Shown here: piece by piece, positions 16,616-25,293 of the stretch
Numbering within the stretch: position 1 is the first letter of the stretch
How the letters are laid out: the number at the start of each line of letters is the position of its first letter
NCBI RefSeq assembly: GCF_900156735.1
Contig: NZ_FTOL01000002.1
Coordinates: 186,001 to 250,000 of the forward strand
Reading direction: 5' to 3'
Length of the DNA: 64,000 nucleotides
DNA from: Chryseobacterium ureilyticum
GTDB lineage: Bacteria > Bacteroidota > Bacteroidia > Flavobacteriales > Weeksellaceae
The notes under the pieces: model-generated
The model's input: the letters and a program-made list of their open reading frames with translations, nothing else
Told to the model about the DNA's origin: nothing
Databases searched by the model: none
Translations under genes and position numbers: made by a program

Positions 16616-18190
16616 TTAAATAAAAGGATATGCTTTTAGGGTTAAAAATTCTTCAAAGTTTTCTGAGAATATCAATTCATTGAAAAGTTCTTTGGCAAGG
16701 TTGAATTTTCCATTTTTGAAACGGTTTTCACCTACATATTTTTCAATATTCTCCATTTCTTCGCTTTCCCACTGAAGGATCATATTTCTAGTCAATGTTC
16801 TGTCATCACTTAATACCGCTTCATTTTTAAGCCATTGCCAGATCTGTGTTCTTGAAATTTCTGCCGTGGCAGCATCTTCCATCAGATTATAAATGGCTGC
16901 TGCCCCTACTCCCATCAACCAGCTTTCGAGATATAAAATTCCAACATTGATATTTTTACGGACTCCTTTTTCTGTAATCTCACCTTTTGGAATTTCCAGC
17001 AGGTCTTTTTCCTGGATGTGATACTCAACTTTTTTATCAATCTGATTTTTTGAAGGCATATATTGATCAAAAATGTCTTTCGCAATTGAAACCAATGCAG
17101 GATGTGCCACCCAAGTTCCGTCATGACCGTTCTTAACTTCTCTTTCTTTATCACTTCTTACTTTTTCAAAAGCGATATTATTAGCTTCATCATCATTCTT
17201 TACAGGAATTTGTGCAGCCATTCCGCCCATGGCGTGTACGTTTCTTTTATGACAGCCTTCAATTACCCTTTTGGAATATGCACTCATAAAAGGTGAGGTC
17301 ATGGTTACCTGATCTCGATCGGGAACTATAAATTCTGGTAGGTTTCTGAATTTTTTAATGTATGAGAAAATATAATCCCATCTTCCACAGTTCAATCCTG
17401 AGCTATGCTCTTTTAATTGATATAAAATTTCATCGATTTGAAATGACGCTGTAATGGTTTCTATCAAAACGGTTGCTTTAATGGTTCCCTGAGAAATTTC
17501 AAGGTAATCCTGAGCAAAAACAAATACTTCATTCCACCAAGCGGCTTCTTTATAATGTTCAAGTTTGGGAAGATAAAAATAAGGTCCACTCCCTTTTTCC
17601 AAGAGTTTTTTTACGTTCCTGAAAAAATAAATTCCAAAATCAATTAATGAACCGGATGTCTCTTCATCATTAATCTTAATATGTTTTTCGGGAAGGTGTA
17701 ATCCTCTTGGACGAACGAGCAGAACTGCTGTTTTTTCATTAAGCTTGTAAGCTTTTCCCTGTTCGTTTACAAAATCAATCGTTCGGTTAATCGCATCTGT
17801 AAGGTTGATCTGTCCTTCCATACAGTTTTCCCAGGTAGGCGCTGTACTGTCTTCAAAATCTGCCATGAAGGTTAATGCACCGGAATTAAGCGCATTAATA
17901 ATCATTTTTCTATCTACAGGACCTGTAATCTCTACTCTTCTGTCCAATAAATCTTCTGGTAATGGAGCACACACCCAATTTCCGTTTCTGATTTCTTCGG
18001 TTTCTTTTAAAAATGTAGGAAGAACACCATCATCAAATTCTTTCTGAGTTTTTTTCCTTTCTTCTAAAAGTGTTGATCTTTTCTGATTAAAATTCTGATG
18101 AAGGGCAATCAGAAAATCTATCAAATCAGGAGTGAAAATTTCTTCAAACTGCTTCTGAGCCGTAATTTTTAATTGGGTCTTGGTTTCCAT
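16616..18190 (-). CDS. aceB: Malate synthase A
   Basis: 524 aa from the ATG at 18190; the frame is open further upstream (to 18271) but that extension runs through the promoter (18219-18226). Condenses glyoxylate with acetyl-CoA to malate. Recognisable blocks are FMADFEDSTAPTWENCMEGQ, LLVRPRGLHL, VLIETITASFQIDEILYQL, GMAAQIPVKND and the KNGHDGTWVAHPAL motif near residue 360. Size fits the A isoform (about 530 aa) rather than the 720-aa G form. First gene of aceBA. Confidence 0.96.
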   Translation of the reverse strand: METKTQLKITAQKQFEEIFTPDLIDFLIALHQNFNQKRSTLLEERKKTQKEFDDGVLPTFLKETEEIRNGNWVCAPLPEDLLDRRVEITGPVDRKMIINALNSGALTFMADFEDSTAPTWENCMEGQINLTDAINRTIDFVNEQGKAYKLNEKTAVLLVRPRGLHLPEKHIKINDEETSGSLIDFGIYFFRNVKKLLEKGSGPYFYLPKLEHYKEAAWWNEVFVFAQDYLEISQGTIKATVLIETITASFQIDEILYQLKEHSSGLNCGRWDYIFSYIKKFRNLPEFIVPDRDQVTMTSPFMSAYSKRVIEGCHKRNVHAMGGMAAQIPVKNDDEANNIAFEKVRSDKEREVKNGHDGTWVAHPALVSIAKDIFDQYMPSKNQIDKKVEYHIQEKDLLEIPKGEITEKGVRKNINVGILYLESWLMGVGAAAIYNLMEDAATAEISRTQIWQWLKNEAVLSDDRTLTRNMILQWESEEMENIEKYVGENRFKNGKFNLAKELFNELIFSENFEEFLTLKAYPFI

Positions 18191-18218
18191 AACATATTGA
18201 TTTTGAGATTTGATGTTA

Positions 18219-18226
18219 CAAACATA
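18219..18226 (-). promoter_or_regulatory. -7 promoter box of aceBA
   Basis: CAAACATA on the plus strand, TATGTTTG on the coding strand, exact TAnnTTTG match about 30 bases before the aceB ATG. The palindrome at 18246-18259 covers its -33 region. Confidence 0.65.
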
Positions 18227-18245
18227 AATAAAAATTTTCACAAAC

Positions 18246-18259
18246 AGCGAACGTTCGCT
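18246..18259. promoter_or_regulatory. Palindromic operator 1, aceBA side
   Basis: AGCGAACGTTCGCT is a perfect 14-bp palindrome placed over the -33 region of the aceBA promoter. It shares the pattern GCGAA-N3-TCGC with the second site at 18281-18294, which argues for one dimeric regulator binding both, presumably the divergent XRE/ScfR-type protein. Confidence 0.7.
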
Positions 18260-18280
18260 AAATTTATTCAAGAATTATTA

Positions 18281-18294
18281 TGCGAATAATCGCA
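18281..18294. promoter_or_regulatory. Palindromic operator 2, regulator side
   Basis: TGCGAATAATCGCA, again GCGAA-N3-TCGC, sits between the -33 and -7 positions of the promoter of the regulator gene, consistent with autoregulation. Confidence 0.65.
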
Positions 18295-18304
18295 TCTAAA
18301 TATT

Positions 18305-18312
18305 TATATTTG
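18305..18312 (+). promoter_or_regulatory. -7 promoter box of the glyoxylate regulator gene
   Basis: TATATTTG is an exact consensus match ending 4 bases before the ATG at 18317, so the mRNA should be leaderless or nearly so. Confidence 0.6.
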
Positions 18313-18316
18313 AGTA

Positions 18317-19789
18317 ATGAATTCAGAAAGCGACTTTATCAAAACGGTTTTCGGGCTAAAACTGAAACAACAGAGACAAAAGAAAAACTGGTCTCTGCAG
18401 GATCTTGCTGTAAAGACAGGATTATCAAAATCTTATCTCAATGAAATTGAAAACGGAAAGAAATATCCGAAACACGATAAAATCATTCAACTTTCTGAGG
18501 CTCTCAATTGTACTTTTGACGATCTGGTTTCCACAAAACTGGATAAAAGTTTAGCTCCTTTTAATGAAATTCTTCAATCTGACTTCTTTAAGGAGGTTCC
18601 TTTGGAGTTATTTGGGATCAATAAAAACAATCTCATTAGTATCATCAGTGATGCTCCTAAAAAAGTAACAGCTTTTATCAATGCTCTGATAGAAATTTCG
18701 CAGAATTACAACTTGGGAAAAGAAAGGTTTTATTTTGCTGTGCTAAGATCATTTCAGGAGTTGTACGATAATTATTTTCCGGAAATTGAGGAGAAGGTGA
18801 AGCAATTTATTGATGAAAATCAATTACAAATTGATAAAAACTTAAAATCTGATATTCTGGAGAGCATTCTTACGGAGAAGTTCGATTATAGTATTCAATC
18901 TGAGGATTTTGAGAAATATGGAACACTGGATAATCTACGTTCTTTATTTATTCCTGAGAAAAAATTATTGTTACTAAATAAAAAATTGGAGAAGGATCAG
19001 AAAACATTTATTCTCGCGAAAGAAATAGGGTTCAAAGTTCTGGAACTAAAAAACCGCCCCACAACCTATTCATGGCTTGATTTCGGAAGCTTTGAAGAGA
19101 TCCTGAATAATTTTTATGCATCTTATTTTGCCGGTGCTTTATTAATTTCAAAAGATATTGTAATTGAGAAGACTTCAGAGTTTTTTCAGCAAAATACCTG
19201 GGAACCTAAAGGTTTTGAACTGCTGATTAATAGTTTCACCAATTCACCTGAAACATTTTATTATCGTCTGACTAATATCCTTTCTGCAGAAATGGGGATT
19301 AAAGACCTATTCTACCTTTGCCTGGTTAAAAAGAAAGGTTCTGATAAAATCCAAATTTTAAAGGAACTTCACCTGAATCATCAGCAGGCACCTCATGCAA
19401 ATGCCACCAACGAACATTATTGCCGCAGATGGATAGCTGTGAAAAACCTGCATTATTTAAAGGAAAATGAAACGCTTACCGACGCACAGATCTCGCATTA
19501 TAAAGATCAGGGTATAAGTTATCTGGTAATTTCCACCTCACAAAGAAATCCTTTTTCTGATGGGAGCAACAGAAGTTATTGTTTGGGAATTTTATTGAAT
19601 TCTCAAACCATTAAGAAGATTGGTTTTATAAAATCTCCAACATTAAAAACTATTAATGTAGGTGTAACCTGCGAATCCTGCAGCATTCCTGATTGTGAAG
19701 AAAGACAGGCTCCTCCGGTAAGATTGGAAAAGGAACATTTCAACCTTAGCATGAAGAGTGCTATTGAGAAGATCAGGAAAGAATTTTAA
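18317..19789 (+). CDS. XRE/ScfR-type transcriptional regulator of the glyoxylate operon
   Basis: 490 aa. Residues about 10-65 are an XRE helix-turn-helix (LKLKQQRQKKNWSLQDLAVKTGLSKSYLNEIENG). A long central region follows, and the C-terminal part is the short-chain fatty acyl regulator (DUF2083) type found in RamB and PrpR relatives, with HCxxx-like cysteines: EHYCRRWIAVKN and VTCESCSIPDCEERQAPP (CxxC then C). Known relatives control acetate, glyoxylate or propionate genes and sense acyl-CoA-type ligands. Its divergence from aceBA and the two matching palindromes between them support local control and autoregulation; ligand is inferred. Confidence 0.88.
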   Translation: MNSESDFIKTVFGLKLKQQRQKKNWSLQDLAVKTGLSKSYLNEIENGKKYPKHDKIIQLSEALNCTFDDLVSTKLDKSLAPFNEILQSDFFKEVPLELFGINKNNLISIISDAPKKVTAFINALIEISQNYNLGKERFYFAVLRSFQELYDNYFPEIEEKVKQFIDENQLQIDKNLKSDILESILTEKFDYSIQSEDFEKYGTLDNLRSLFIPEKKLLLLNKKLEKDQKTFILAKEIGFKVLELKNRPTTYSWLDFGSFEEILNNFYASYFAGALLISKDIVIEKTSEFFQQNTWEPKGFELLINSFTNSPETFYYRLTNILSAEMGIKDLFYLCLVKKKGSDKIQILKELHLNHQQAPHANATNEHYCRRWIAVKNLHYLKENETLTDAQISHYKDQGISYLVISTSQRNPFSDGSNRSYCLGILLNSQTIKKIGFIKSPTLKTINVGVTCESCSIPDCEERQAPPVRLEKEHFNLSMKSAIEKIRKEF

Positions 19790-19877
19790 GCATAAGTGTT
19801 TGAGTGTAAAAAAGTTTTCATGAATTATTGAATACCGATAGTTCGAAACAATTTTATATCTTAGTAAAAACACAATC

Positions 19878-20531
19878 ATGATATTGGATCTTCTTTTTCC
19901 CAATCGATGCCTTCATTGCAACAGAATTATTGAAGCTGAGCTTCTTGTTTGTAATTTATGTTTCAATCAGATCAATTTTATGCATTATGATTATTCTGAA
20001 AATAATCCGGTTAAAGAGAAATGTAAGCTTCTTTTTCCTGTTGAGAATACCTATGCATTAATTCAGTTTGAGGAGGAAAGTTTAAGTCGGAAAATTATTC
20101 ATGAATTAAAATACAGAAACAGGGAAATAACCGGAAAAATTCTTGCAGAATGGGCAACGGAAAGGCTTGATTTTAAAGATCAGAAACCAGACCTCATGGC
20201 AAGTATCCCTCTTCATCCTAGAAAACTGAGAGAGCGTGGATACAACCAGCTTCATCTGTTTACGGAAACTCTGTCTAAGTTCTACGAAATACCTTTCGAT
20301 CATCAGCTAATTAAAAGGAATCATTATGCAAAAGCACAGGCTTTGAAAGATAAGCAACATCGTATAGATACGATTAATACTTTTTCAATAACAAAACCCG
20401 TTACCGGAAAGCATATTCTTCTGATTGATGATGTTTTCACAACAGGAAATACGGTTTCTTCTGTTGCGTGGGAAATTCTGAATGCCGGTAATAATAAAGT
20501 GAGTGTGTTGGTGATGGCGATGGACGTTTAA
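19878..20531 (+). CDS. comF: ComF-family phosphoribosyltransferase-like protein
   Basis: 217 aa. An N-terminal zinc-finger-like double CxxC (CLHCNRIIEAELLVCNLC, residues 9-26) is followed by a PRTase domain with the PRPP-binding loop ILLIDDVFTTGNT near residue 178 and LHPRKLRERGYNQ, the classic ComF block. ComF is linked to DNA uptake in competent bacteria, though the biochemical role remains unclear. The start is ATG 19878; no clear promoter box is seen, and the gene stands 88 bases after the regulator gene. Confidence 0.9.
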   Translation: MILDLLFPNRCLHCNRIIEAELLVCNLCFNQINFMHYDYSENNPVKEKCKLLFPVENTYALIQFEEESLSRKIIHELKYRNREITGKILAEWATERLDFKDQKPDLMASIPLHPRKLRERGYNQLHLFTETLSKFYEIPFDHQLIKRNHYAKAQALKDKQHRIDTINTFSITKPVTGKHILLIDDVFTTGNTVSSVAWEILNAGNNKVSVLVMAMDV

Positions 20532-20625
20532 AGAAGTTTAAGGTTTACTACAAATTATTAGTTTTAAGTAATTTCTTTTTTTCCTGTTCCGATTCTTTTG
20601 ATTAATTTTCAGGAAACAAATAGCT

Positions 20626-21312
20626 ATGCCCAATCTGATCTTATTACATGGAGCTTTAGGTCACTCTGATATATTCAATCCTTATCTGGAAACACTTTCA
20701 TCCTATTTTACTATTCACACGCCTCTATTTTCAGGACATGGAAATATTGACATTCCTTCGGATGGAATTAGTATAGAAAAATACACTCAGGAATTGGTGG
20801 AATATTGTACAAAAAATAAACTTAAGGATGTATTTATTTTTGGGCACAGCATGGGTGGTTATGTAGCGCTTTGCTATGCTTTGAAAAATCCAGAAAATGT
20901 CAATTCAATTATTACTTTGGGGACAAAATTTGAATGGAGTGAAGAACAGGCTGTCAAAGAAAGCAAAATGCTTAATCCTGATACAATTCTTGAAAAAATC
21001 CCACAATATGCCCAAATTTTAGAGAAGCAGCATGGTACAAAATGGAAACAACTCCTTCCTTCCGTTGCTGATTTAATGATAGATCTGGGGAAAAATCCCC
21101 CTTTGAAAAACAGTCTTGCAACGATTAATATACCTGTTCAGGTTATGGTGGGAGATAAAGATAATATGGTAACTATTGAAGAAAGCACTGATGTTTACAG
21201 GGCACTTCCGAATGCAAAATTGGTCGTACTCCCGGATACCAAGCATCCTATGGATAAAGTACGACCAAATTTATTGTTCAGCTTAATAAAAGATTTCTGG
21301 AATCTTTCCTAG
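20626..21312 (+). CDS. Alpha/beta hydrolase
   Basis: 228 aa cytosolic hydrolase. LLHGALGHS forms the oxyanion loop, GHSMGG (nucleophile Ser75) the elbow, and VMVGDKDNMVTIEE and PDTKHPMDKV supply the Asp and His of the triad. The small size resembles lipases/esterases of the MhpC/BioH type; substrate unknown. Convergent with upp, with only 4 bases between the two stop codons. Confidence 0.87.
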   Translation: MPNLILLHGALGHSDIFNPYLETLSSYFTIHTPLFSGHGNIDIPSDGISIEKYTQELVEYCTKNKLKDVFIFGHSMGGYVALCYALKNPENVNSIITLGTKFEWSEEQAVKESKMLNPDTILEKIPQYAQILEKQHGTKWKQLLPSVADLMIDLGKNPPLKNSLATINIPVQVMVGDKDNMVTIEESTDVYRALPNAKLVVLPDTKHPMDKVRPNLLFSLIKDFWNLS

Positions 21313-21316
21313 CGTA

Positions 21317-21967
21317 TTATCTCTGAAGTTTTTCTCCGTAGCTAAGATCTCCGGCATCACCCAATCCCGGCGTAATATACCCTTTTGAAGTTAAATCTTC
21401 ATCAATAGCTCCTACCCAAATGTGAGCATCAGGATATGCATTTTGAACGGTTTCAACACCTTGTCTTGAAGCGATTGCTGCTACGATATGAAGTTGCGTA
21501 GGATTTCCGTTTGTTAATAAGTCTTTGATTGCTTCAATCAGAGAAGCTCCTGTAGCTAGCATTGGATCTGCAACGATTAAAGGTCTTCCTTCTATATTCG
21601 GGCAAGTAAGATAATCTTGTTTGATGGAAAAATAATCATTAGCATCGTGTTTTCTGTAAGCTGCTACAAAACCACAATCTGCTCTGTCAAGATAGTTCAA
21701 AATTCCTTCAAATAAAGGAACACCAGCTCTTAAAATAGTTGTAATAACAGGTTGTACTGCTATTTCGGTGCTTTTAATGGTATCTAAAGGAGTTTGAATT
21801 TCAACTTCTCTTACTTCCAATCCTTTACTGATCTCAAAGGCAGCAATTTCTCCGATTCTCTCCATATTTCGTCGGAATCTCATCCGATCATGCTGAACCT
21901 GAACGTTTCGAAGTTCATTAATCCATTCATTAACAAGGGAAAAATTTTGCGATAAAATAGTAAGCAT
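21317..21967 (-). CDS. upp: Uracil phosphoribosyltransferase
   Basis: 216 aa; converts uracil and PRPP to UMP in pyrimidine salvage. The PRPP loop VADPMLATGASLIEAI and the uracil-binding C-terminal block YITPGLGDAGDLSYG are intact. Monocistronic, with a -7 box at 22012-22019. Confidence 0.96.
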   Translation of the reverse strand: MLTILSQNFSLVNEWINELRNVQVQHDRMRFRRNMERIGEIAAFEISKGLEVREVEIQTPLDTIKSTEIAVQPVITTILRAGVPLFEGILNYLDRADCGFVAAYRKHDANDYFSIKQDYLTCPNIEGRPLIVADPMLATGASLIEAIKDLLTNGNPTQLHIVAAIASRQGVETVQNAYPDAHIWVGAIDEDLTSKGYITPGLGDAGDLSYGEKLQR

Positions 21968-22011
21968 GAAAATTTTAGGTTTTTAATTACAGTTAATCGA
22001 CATTGATTCTA

Positions 22012-22019
22012 CAAAATTA
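22012..22019 (-). promoter_or_regulatory. -7 promoter box for upp
   Basis: CAAAATTA on the plus strand, TAATTTTG on the coding strand, exact match 44 bases before the ATG. Confidence 0.6.
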
Positions 22020-22075
22020 CAACTAAAAAATGAATTTGCAGATTCATGTCCGAGGAATAAAGTAGGTCTATAAAA

Positions 22076-22105
22076 AATCTGGTAAGGAATTTACCTCACC
22101 AGATT
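22076..22105 (-). terminator. Terminator after der
   Basis: AATCTGGT/ACCAGATT 8-bp stem with an interior that can pair further, followed by a T tract on the minus strand. Confidence 0.8.
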
Positions 22106-22122
22106 CTATTAAAAGTCGTTTT

Positions 22123-23433
22123 TTATTTTTGTCTGAAATAGACTTCGATAGGAACTCCGGTAAACCCGAATTCTTTTCTCAATTGATTTTCAGTAAATCT
22201 CTTATATGGTTCTTTCACATACTGTGGCAGGTTGCAGAAGAATACAAACTGCGGCGATGGTGTAGGAAGCTGAACGCAATATTTAATTTTAATATATTTT
22301 CCTTTCAACGCTGGTGGCGGAGTATTTTCGAAAATAGGAAGCATTACTTCATTCAGTTTTGAAGTTTTGATCTTCTTTTTACGGTCTTCATATACCTCCA
22401 TTGCTACATCTACAGCTTTAAGGATTCTCTGTTTCGTTAATGCTGAAACGAATAGAATTGGAATATCCTGGAACTGACCAATTTTATCTTTGATCGCTTT
22501 CTCGAAGTCACGCATTGTATTAGTCTGCTTGTCTTCAACTAAATCCCATTTGTTAACAAGGATAACGATACCTTTTCTATTTTTCTGTGCCAATCCGAAG
22601 ATATTCATATCCTGAGATTCCCATCCTTGTGTAGCATCTACCATAATGATCACTACATCAGAATATTCAATAGAACGGATAGATCTCATTACAGAGTAGA
22701 ATTCAAGATCTTCGTTTACTTTGGATTTTCTTCTCATTCCGGCAGTATCAACCAATACAAACTCATGTCCGAATTTGTTATATAAAGTTTGAATACTGTC
22801 TCTTGTTGTTCCGGCAATATCTGTTACAATATTTCTTTCTACATCCAATAAGGCATTAGTCATGGTAGACTTTCCTACATTCGGACGACCGGCAATGGTA
22901 ATTTTAGGTAATCCTTCGAAAGGATCTTTATATTCTGTTGTTGGGAAATCTTTTACAATATCATCTAATAAATCTCCTGTTCCTGAACCTGTAGCCGAAG
23001 AAAGAGTGTAATATTTATCAATTCCTAACTGGTAGAATTCTGTTGCAGGAAGTTCTTCTTTTGAAGAATCTACTTTGTTGATAACGATGTAAATCAGCTT
23101 GTTGGATCTTCTCAGCAATCTGTAAATTTCCTGATCTGTATCAGTAAGTCCCTCTTCCACATTCATCATAAAGATAATAGAAGTAGCTTCATCTACTGCC
23201 AATTGTACCTGCTTACGAATTTCTTCTTCAAAGATATCGTCAGTACCTACATCATATCCTCCTGTATCAATTACGGTAAAGTCTACTCCATTCCAGTCAG
23301 ATTTTCCGTAGTGACGGTCTCTGGTTACACCGGCTGTAGAATCTACAATAGCCTCTCTTCTTTCTAATAAACGGTTAAAAAGCGTGGATTTTCCTACGTT
23401 GGGACGTCCAACGATTGCGACAATATTTGACAT
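22123..23433 (-). CDS. der: Ribosome-assembly GTPase Der (EngA)
   Basis: 436 aa with two tandem G domains, the unique Der architecture, needed for 50S maturation. First P-loop GRPNVGKSTLFN near residue 8, DTGG and NKVD; second P-loop GRPNVGKSTMTN near residue 182, DTAGMRRKSKVNEDLEFYS and NKWD; then a C-terminal KH-like domain ending EVYFRQK. A leader of about 75 bases carries a CTCCAA/TTGGAG hairpin (23489-23503). Confidence 0.97.
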   Translation of the reverse strand: MSNIVAIVGRPNVGKSTLFNRLLERREAIVDSTAGVTRDRHYGKSDWNGVDFTVIDTGGYDVGTDDIFEEEIRKQVQLAVDEATSIIFMMNVEEGLTDTDQEIYRLLRRSNKLIYIVINKVDSSKEELPATEFYQLGIDKYYTLSSATGSGTGDLLDDIVKDFPTTEYKDPFEGLPKITIAGRPNVGKSTMTNALLDVERNIVTDIAGTTRDSIQTLYNKFGHEFVLVDTAGMRRKSKVNEDLEFYSVMRSIRSIEYSDVVIIMVDATQGWESQDMNIFGLAQKNRKGIVILVNKWDLVEDKQTNTMRDFEKAIKDKIGQFQDIPILFVSALTKQRILKAVDVAMEVYEDRKKKIKTSKLNEVMLPIFENTPPPALKGKYIKIKYCVQLPTPSPQFVFFCNLPQYVKEPYKRFTENQLRKEFGFTGVPIEVYFRQK

Positions 23434-23514
23434 AAAAAATGTTTAATAATCCTTTTGCTGTGCTCAGGATAAGTTATTAATGGGTTACTCCAACTTTTGG
23501 AGCCCAATTTTTTG

Positions 23515-23522
23515 CAAAGATA
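23515..23522 (-). promoter_or_regulatory. -7 promoter box for der
   Basis: CAAAGATA on the plus strand, TATCTTTG on the coding strand, exact consensus match about 80 bases before the ATG. Confidence 0.55.
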
Positions 23523-23670
23523 AGATTTTATTATTTAGCATTAAAAATCTTCTTGATTTTGATTTTTTTCTTTAAAAAATAATTATTTGGCTATCAATGA
23601 ATAAGCCCGTCAACACTCCATTATGTTAATAAATTTTTAATTTTGGTTTTTGTAGTTCAAATAATTTTTC

Positions 23671-23678
23671 TAATTTTG
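23671..23678 (+). promoter_or_regulatory. -7 promoter box for tRNA-Gln
   Basis: TAATTTTG, exact TAnnTTTG match 13 bases before the tRNA, with a TTTTTG -33 element at 23647-23652 and an 18-nt spacer. Confidence 0.65.
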
Positions 23679-23690
23679 CAGCATCAAAAC

Positions 23691-23761
23691 AGACTCATGG
23701 TGTAGCGGTAACACTACTGATTTTGGTTCAGTCATCTGGGGTTCGAATCCCTGTGAGTCTA
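23691..23761 (+). tRNA. tRNA-Gln (anticodon TTG)
   Basis: Cloverleaf folds by eye: acceptor AGACTCA/TGAGTCT (23691-23697 with 23754-23760), discriminator A, D arm with TAGCGGTAA, anticodon stem ACTGA/TCAGT around loop TTTTGGT giving anticodon TTG, and T arm GGGGTTCGAATCCC. CCA is not encoded, as is usual in this group. It has its own promoter and is followed by a strong terminator. Confidence 0.95.
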
Positions 23762-23765
23762 CACA

Positions 23766-23810
23766 AACAAAAAATTAGCTTATTGATAATCAATAAGCTA
23801 ATTTTTTGTT
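23766..23810. terminator. Perfect 21-bp hairpin terminator, bidirectional
   Basis: Arms 23766-23786 and 23790-23810 are fully complementary with a 3-nt loop; the core TTAGCTTATTGA is bounded by A and T runs so it works for the tRNA and for the convergent GLPGLI gene. Confidence 0.9.
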
Positions 23811-23888
23811 TAAAAATATTTGTTCCGAAAATAGTCCGAAAATTTTATTGAAAGCCATTTTGATTTCGATATTTACATAAGCTATGTC

Positions 23889-24653
23889 TTAATTAATTGG
23901 ATATTCAATATCTAATAAAGGAAAAGAAGTATATCTTTCTTCAAGCTTTTTCATCCAGCTTTCTCTTTCTTTCGCATTATTAAAAATAACAACACCATTA
24001 TCAGCCGTTTGTATTTTAAATCTTGATTTATTAAATGTAGATTTAGGAATACTTTTGAAGCTTTTTGAATTTGGAAGCTTTAATTTTTTTATTTTCTTTT
24101 TGAACTTTTGAAGAGTAAATACAAAGTTCTTTTTTTCATCATATAAAGAAACGATAAAACCAGGCAAACCATTAAATTTATAGGGTCCAAAATCAATTGG
24201 AACATCCTTACTAAACCAAGCATACCATGTTCTTCCATAAGCACTAGTCTTTGCCAATTGCATAGTTATATTTTCCTCTTTCTTAATTTTATCTAATATT
24301 ACCCATTTTATTTTTTGATTTTCTGAATAAGATAATTTAGCATCTATAACTGTTTCAAAAACTTTAAATGAATTTTTATCAAATAAAACTTTCTCATTGA
24401 AATCACTTTCATAACCAGCTAACTGCAAAGGATCTTTTATATCTACTGTATCTTTTGCATAGTTAATTGAACTTTGAAAAAAAGATTTTTTATTAATAGC
24501 ATCAATAAAAAGGATGAATTGTTCAGTATCTTTTTTCCCATTTATTGAATAATCTAGTTTATATGTGCAGACGTAATTGGATTTTAAATCTTGAGAGTGT
24601 AAAAAATTGATTGTATAAATTAATAATAGGAACAATATTTTTTTAAAATTCAT
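23889..24653 (-). CDS. GLPGLI family protein
   Basis: 254 aa, secreted (signal peptide about 1-20, ending INFLHSQ). The family signature GLPGFI occurs in FNGLPGFIVSLYDEKKNFVF, preceded by a KDVPIDFGPYKF segment typical of the family. GLPGLI proteins are numerous and function-unknown in Bacteroidetes. Base composition is notably AT-rich relative to neighbouring housekeeping genes, and the gene lies just after a tRNA, which suggests a variable region. Confidence 0.85.
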   Translation of the reverse strand: MNFKKILFLLLIYTINFLHSQDLKSNYVCTYKLDYSINGKKDTEQFILFIDAINKKSFFQSSINYAKDTVDIKDPLQLAGYESDFNEKVLFDKNSFKVFETVIDAKLSYSENQKIKWVILDKIKKEENITMQLAKTSAYGRTWYAWFSKDVPIDFGPYKFNGLPGFIVSLYDEKKNFVFTLQKFKKKIKKLKLPNSKSFKSIPKSTFNKSRFKIQTADNGVVIFNNAKERESWMKKLEERYTSFPLLDIEYPIN

Positions 24654-24677
24654 TTTTATATAATATGGTTTATAAAC

Positions 24678-24700
24678 AGGTTCGTCAAATTGACGAACCT
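24678..24700 (-). terminator. Palindromic hairpin after the 69-aa secreted peptide gene
   Basis: AGGTTCGTCAA/TTGACGAACCT 11-bp inverted repeat around a single A, 15 bases past the stop codon. The T tract after it is weak, so termination is probable but not certain. Confidence 0.6.
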
Positions 24701-24714
24701 ATTATTATTAAAGT

Positions 24715-24924
24715 CTATGGTTCAATAGAAAGATTAATCTTAGCAGGTCTCACCCCACATTGATTATAATTGTATTGACTTACTGCCTGAGCGACTTGAG
24801 AAGTACTGGCATTATCAGCAATTTGAATAGTTCCAACAACTCCGCAAGTAGTTGTGATTGTCCATGATGCAGCAAAAGATAACGTGCTAACCATCAATAA
24901 TCCTGTAAAAAATAGTTTTTTCAT
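24715..24924 (-). CDS. Small secreted peptide, 69 aa
   Basis: The ATG at 24924 gives MKKLFFTGLLMVSTLSFA, a clear signal peptide, then a mature part of about 50 residues beginning SWTITTTCGVVGTIQ with two cysteines (TTCGVV and QCGVRP). Similar small secreted Cys-containing peptides of unknown function are common in Chryseobacterium. A good -7 box (24997-25004) lies 73 bases upstream. An in-frame upstream start (24972) adds a non-signal stretch and is rejected. Confidence 0.65.
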   Translation of the reverse strand: MKKLFFTGLLMVSTLSFAASWTITTTCGVVGTIQIADNASTSQVAQAVSQYNYNQCGVRPAKINLSIEP

Positions 24925-24996
24925 TTTAAAAAAATTGATTTTTTTTGCTTTGAATCTCAAGTTTAAACACATTGATTACTCTTTGGTGCTTGTTTG

Positions 24997-25004
24997 CAAA
25001 CATA
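24997..25004 (-). promoter_or_regulatory. -7 promoter box for the 69-aa secreted peptide
   Basis: CAAACATA on the plus strand, TATGTTTG on the coding strand, exact consensus match. Confidence 0.55.
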
Positions 25005-25089
25005 TTTAACCATCTTACTTTTGTATTGTACACTATAAAATATCGGATGGGCACATACGTATTTTCCATATATTTTGAATCGTTCCCTA

Positions 25090-25293
25090 TTACAAAACAC
25101 TAAAAATCAAAACTTTAAAAATAGAATTTAAAACTACTATCCAATTATAAAAAGCAGCCTTTGCTTTAGCAGAAACCATATTATGATGAGCTGATTTTTT
25201 CTCCATAGTTTCTACTTTTTTGATTACTTTTTTATCAGCACTACCTTTAGCACTCATAAATCCTGCTATACTAACCATAGCAATAAATAACAT
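25090..25293 (-). CDS. Small secreted peptide, probably degenerate (67 aa)
   Basis: The ATG at 25293 gives MLFIAMVSIAGFMSAKGSADKK..., a signal peptide cut close to the usual MKK start. Two lysine codons lie immediately upstream in a second frame (ATG then AAAAAA then TG), so a 7-A run would restore an MKKMLFIAMVS start; with 6 As the frame is broken. The C-terminus (NSIFKVLIFSVL) is hydrophobic and unlike the cysteine-containing end of the neighbouring peptide. I read it as a small secreted peptide gene that is decayed or has shifted in frame. Confidence 0.4.
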   Translation of the reverse strand: MLFIAMVSIAGFMSAKGSADKKVIKKVETMEKKSAHHNMVSAKAKAAFYNWIVVLNSIFKVLIFSVL

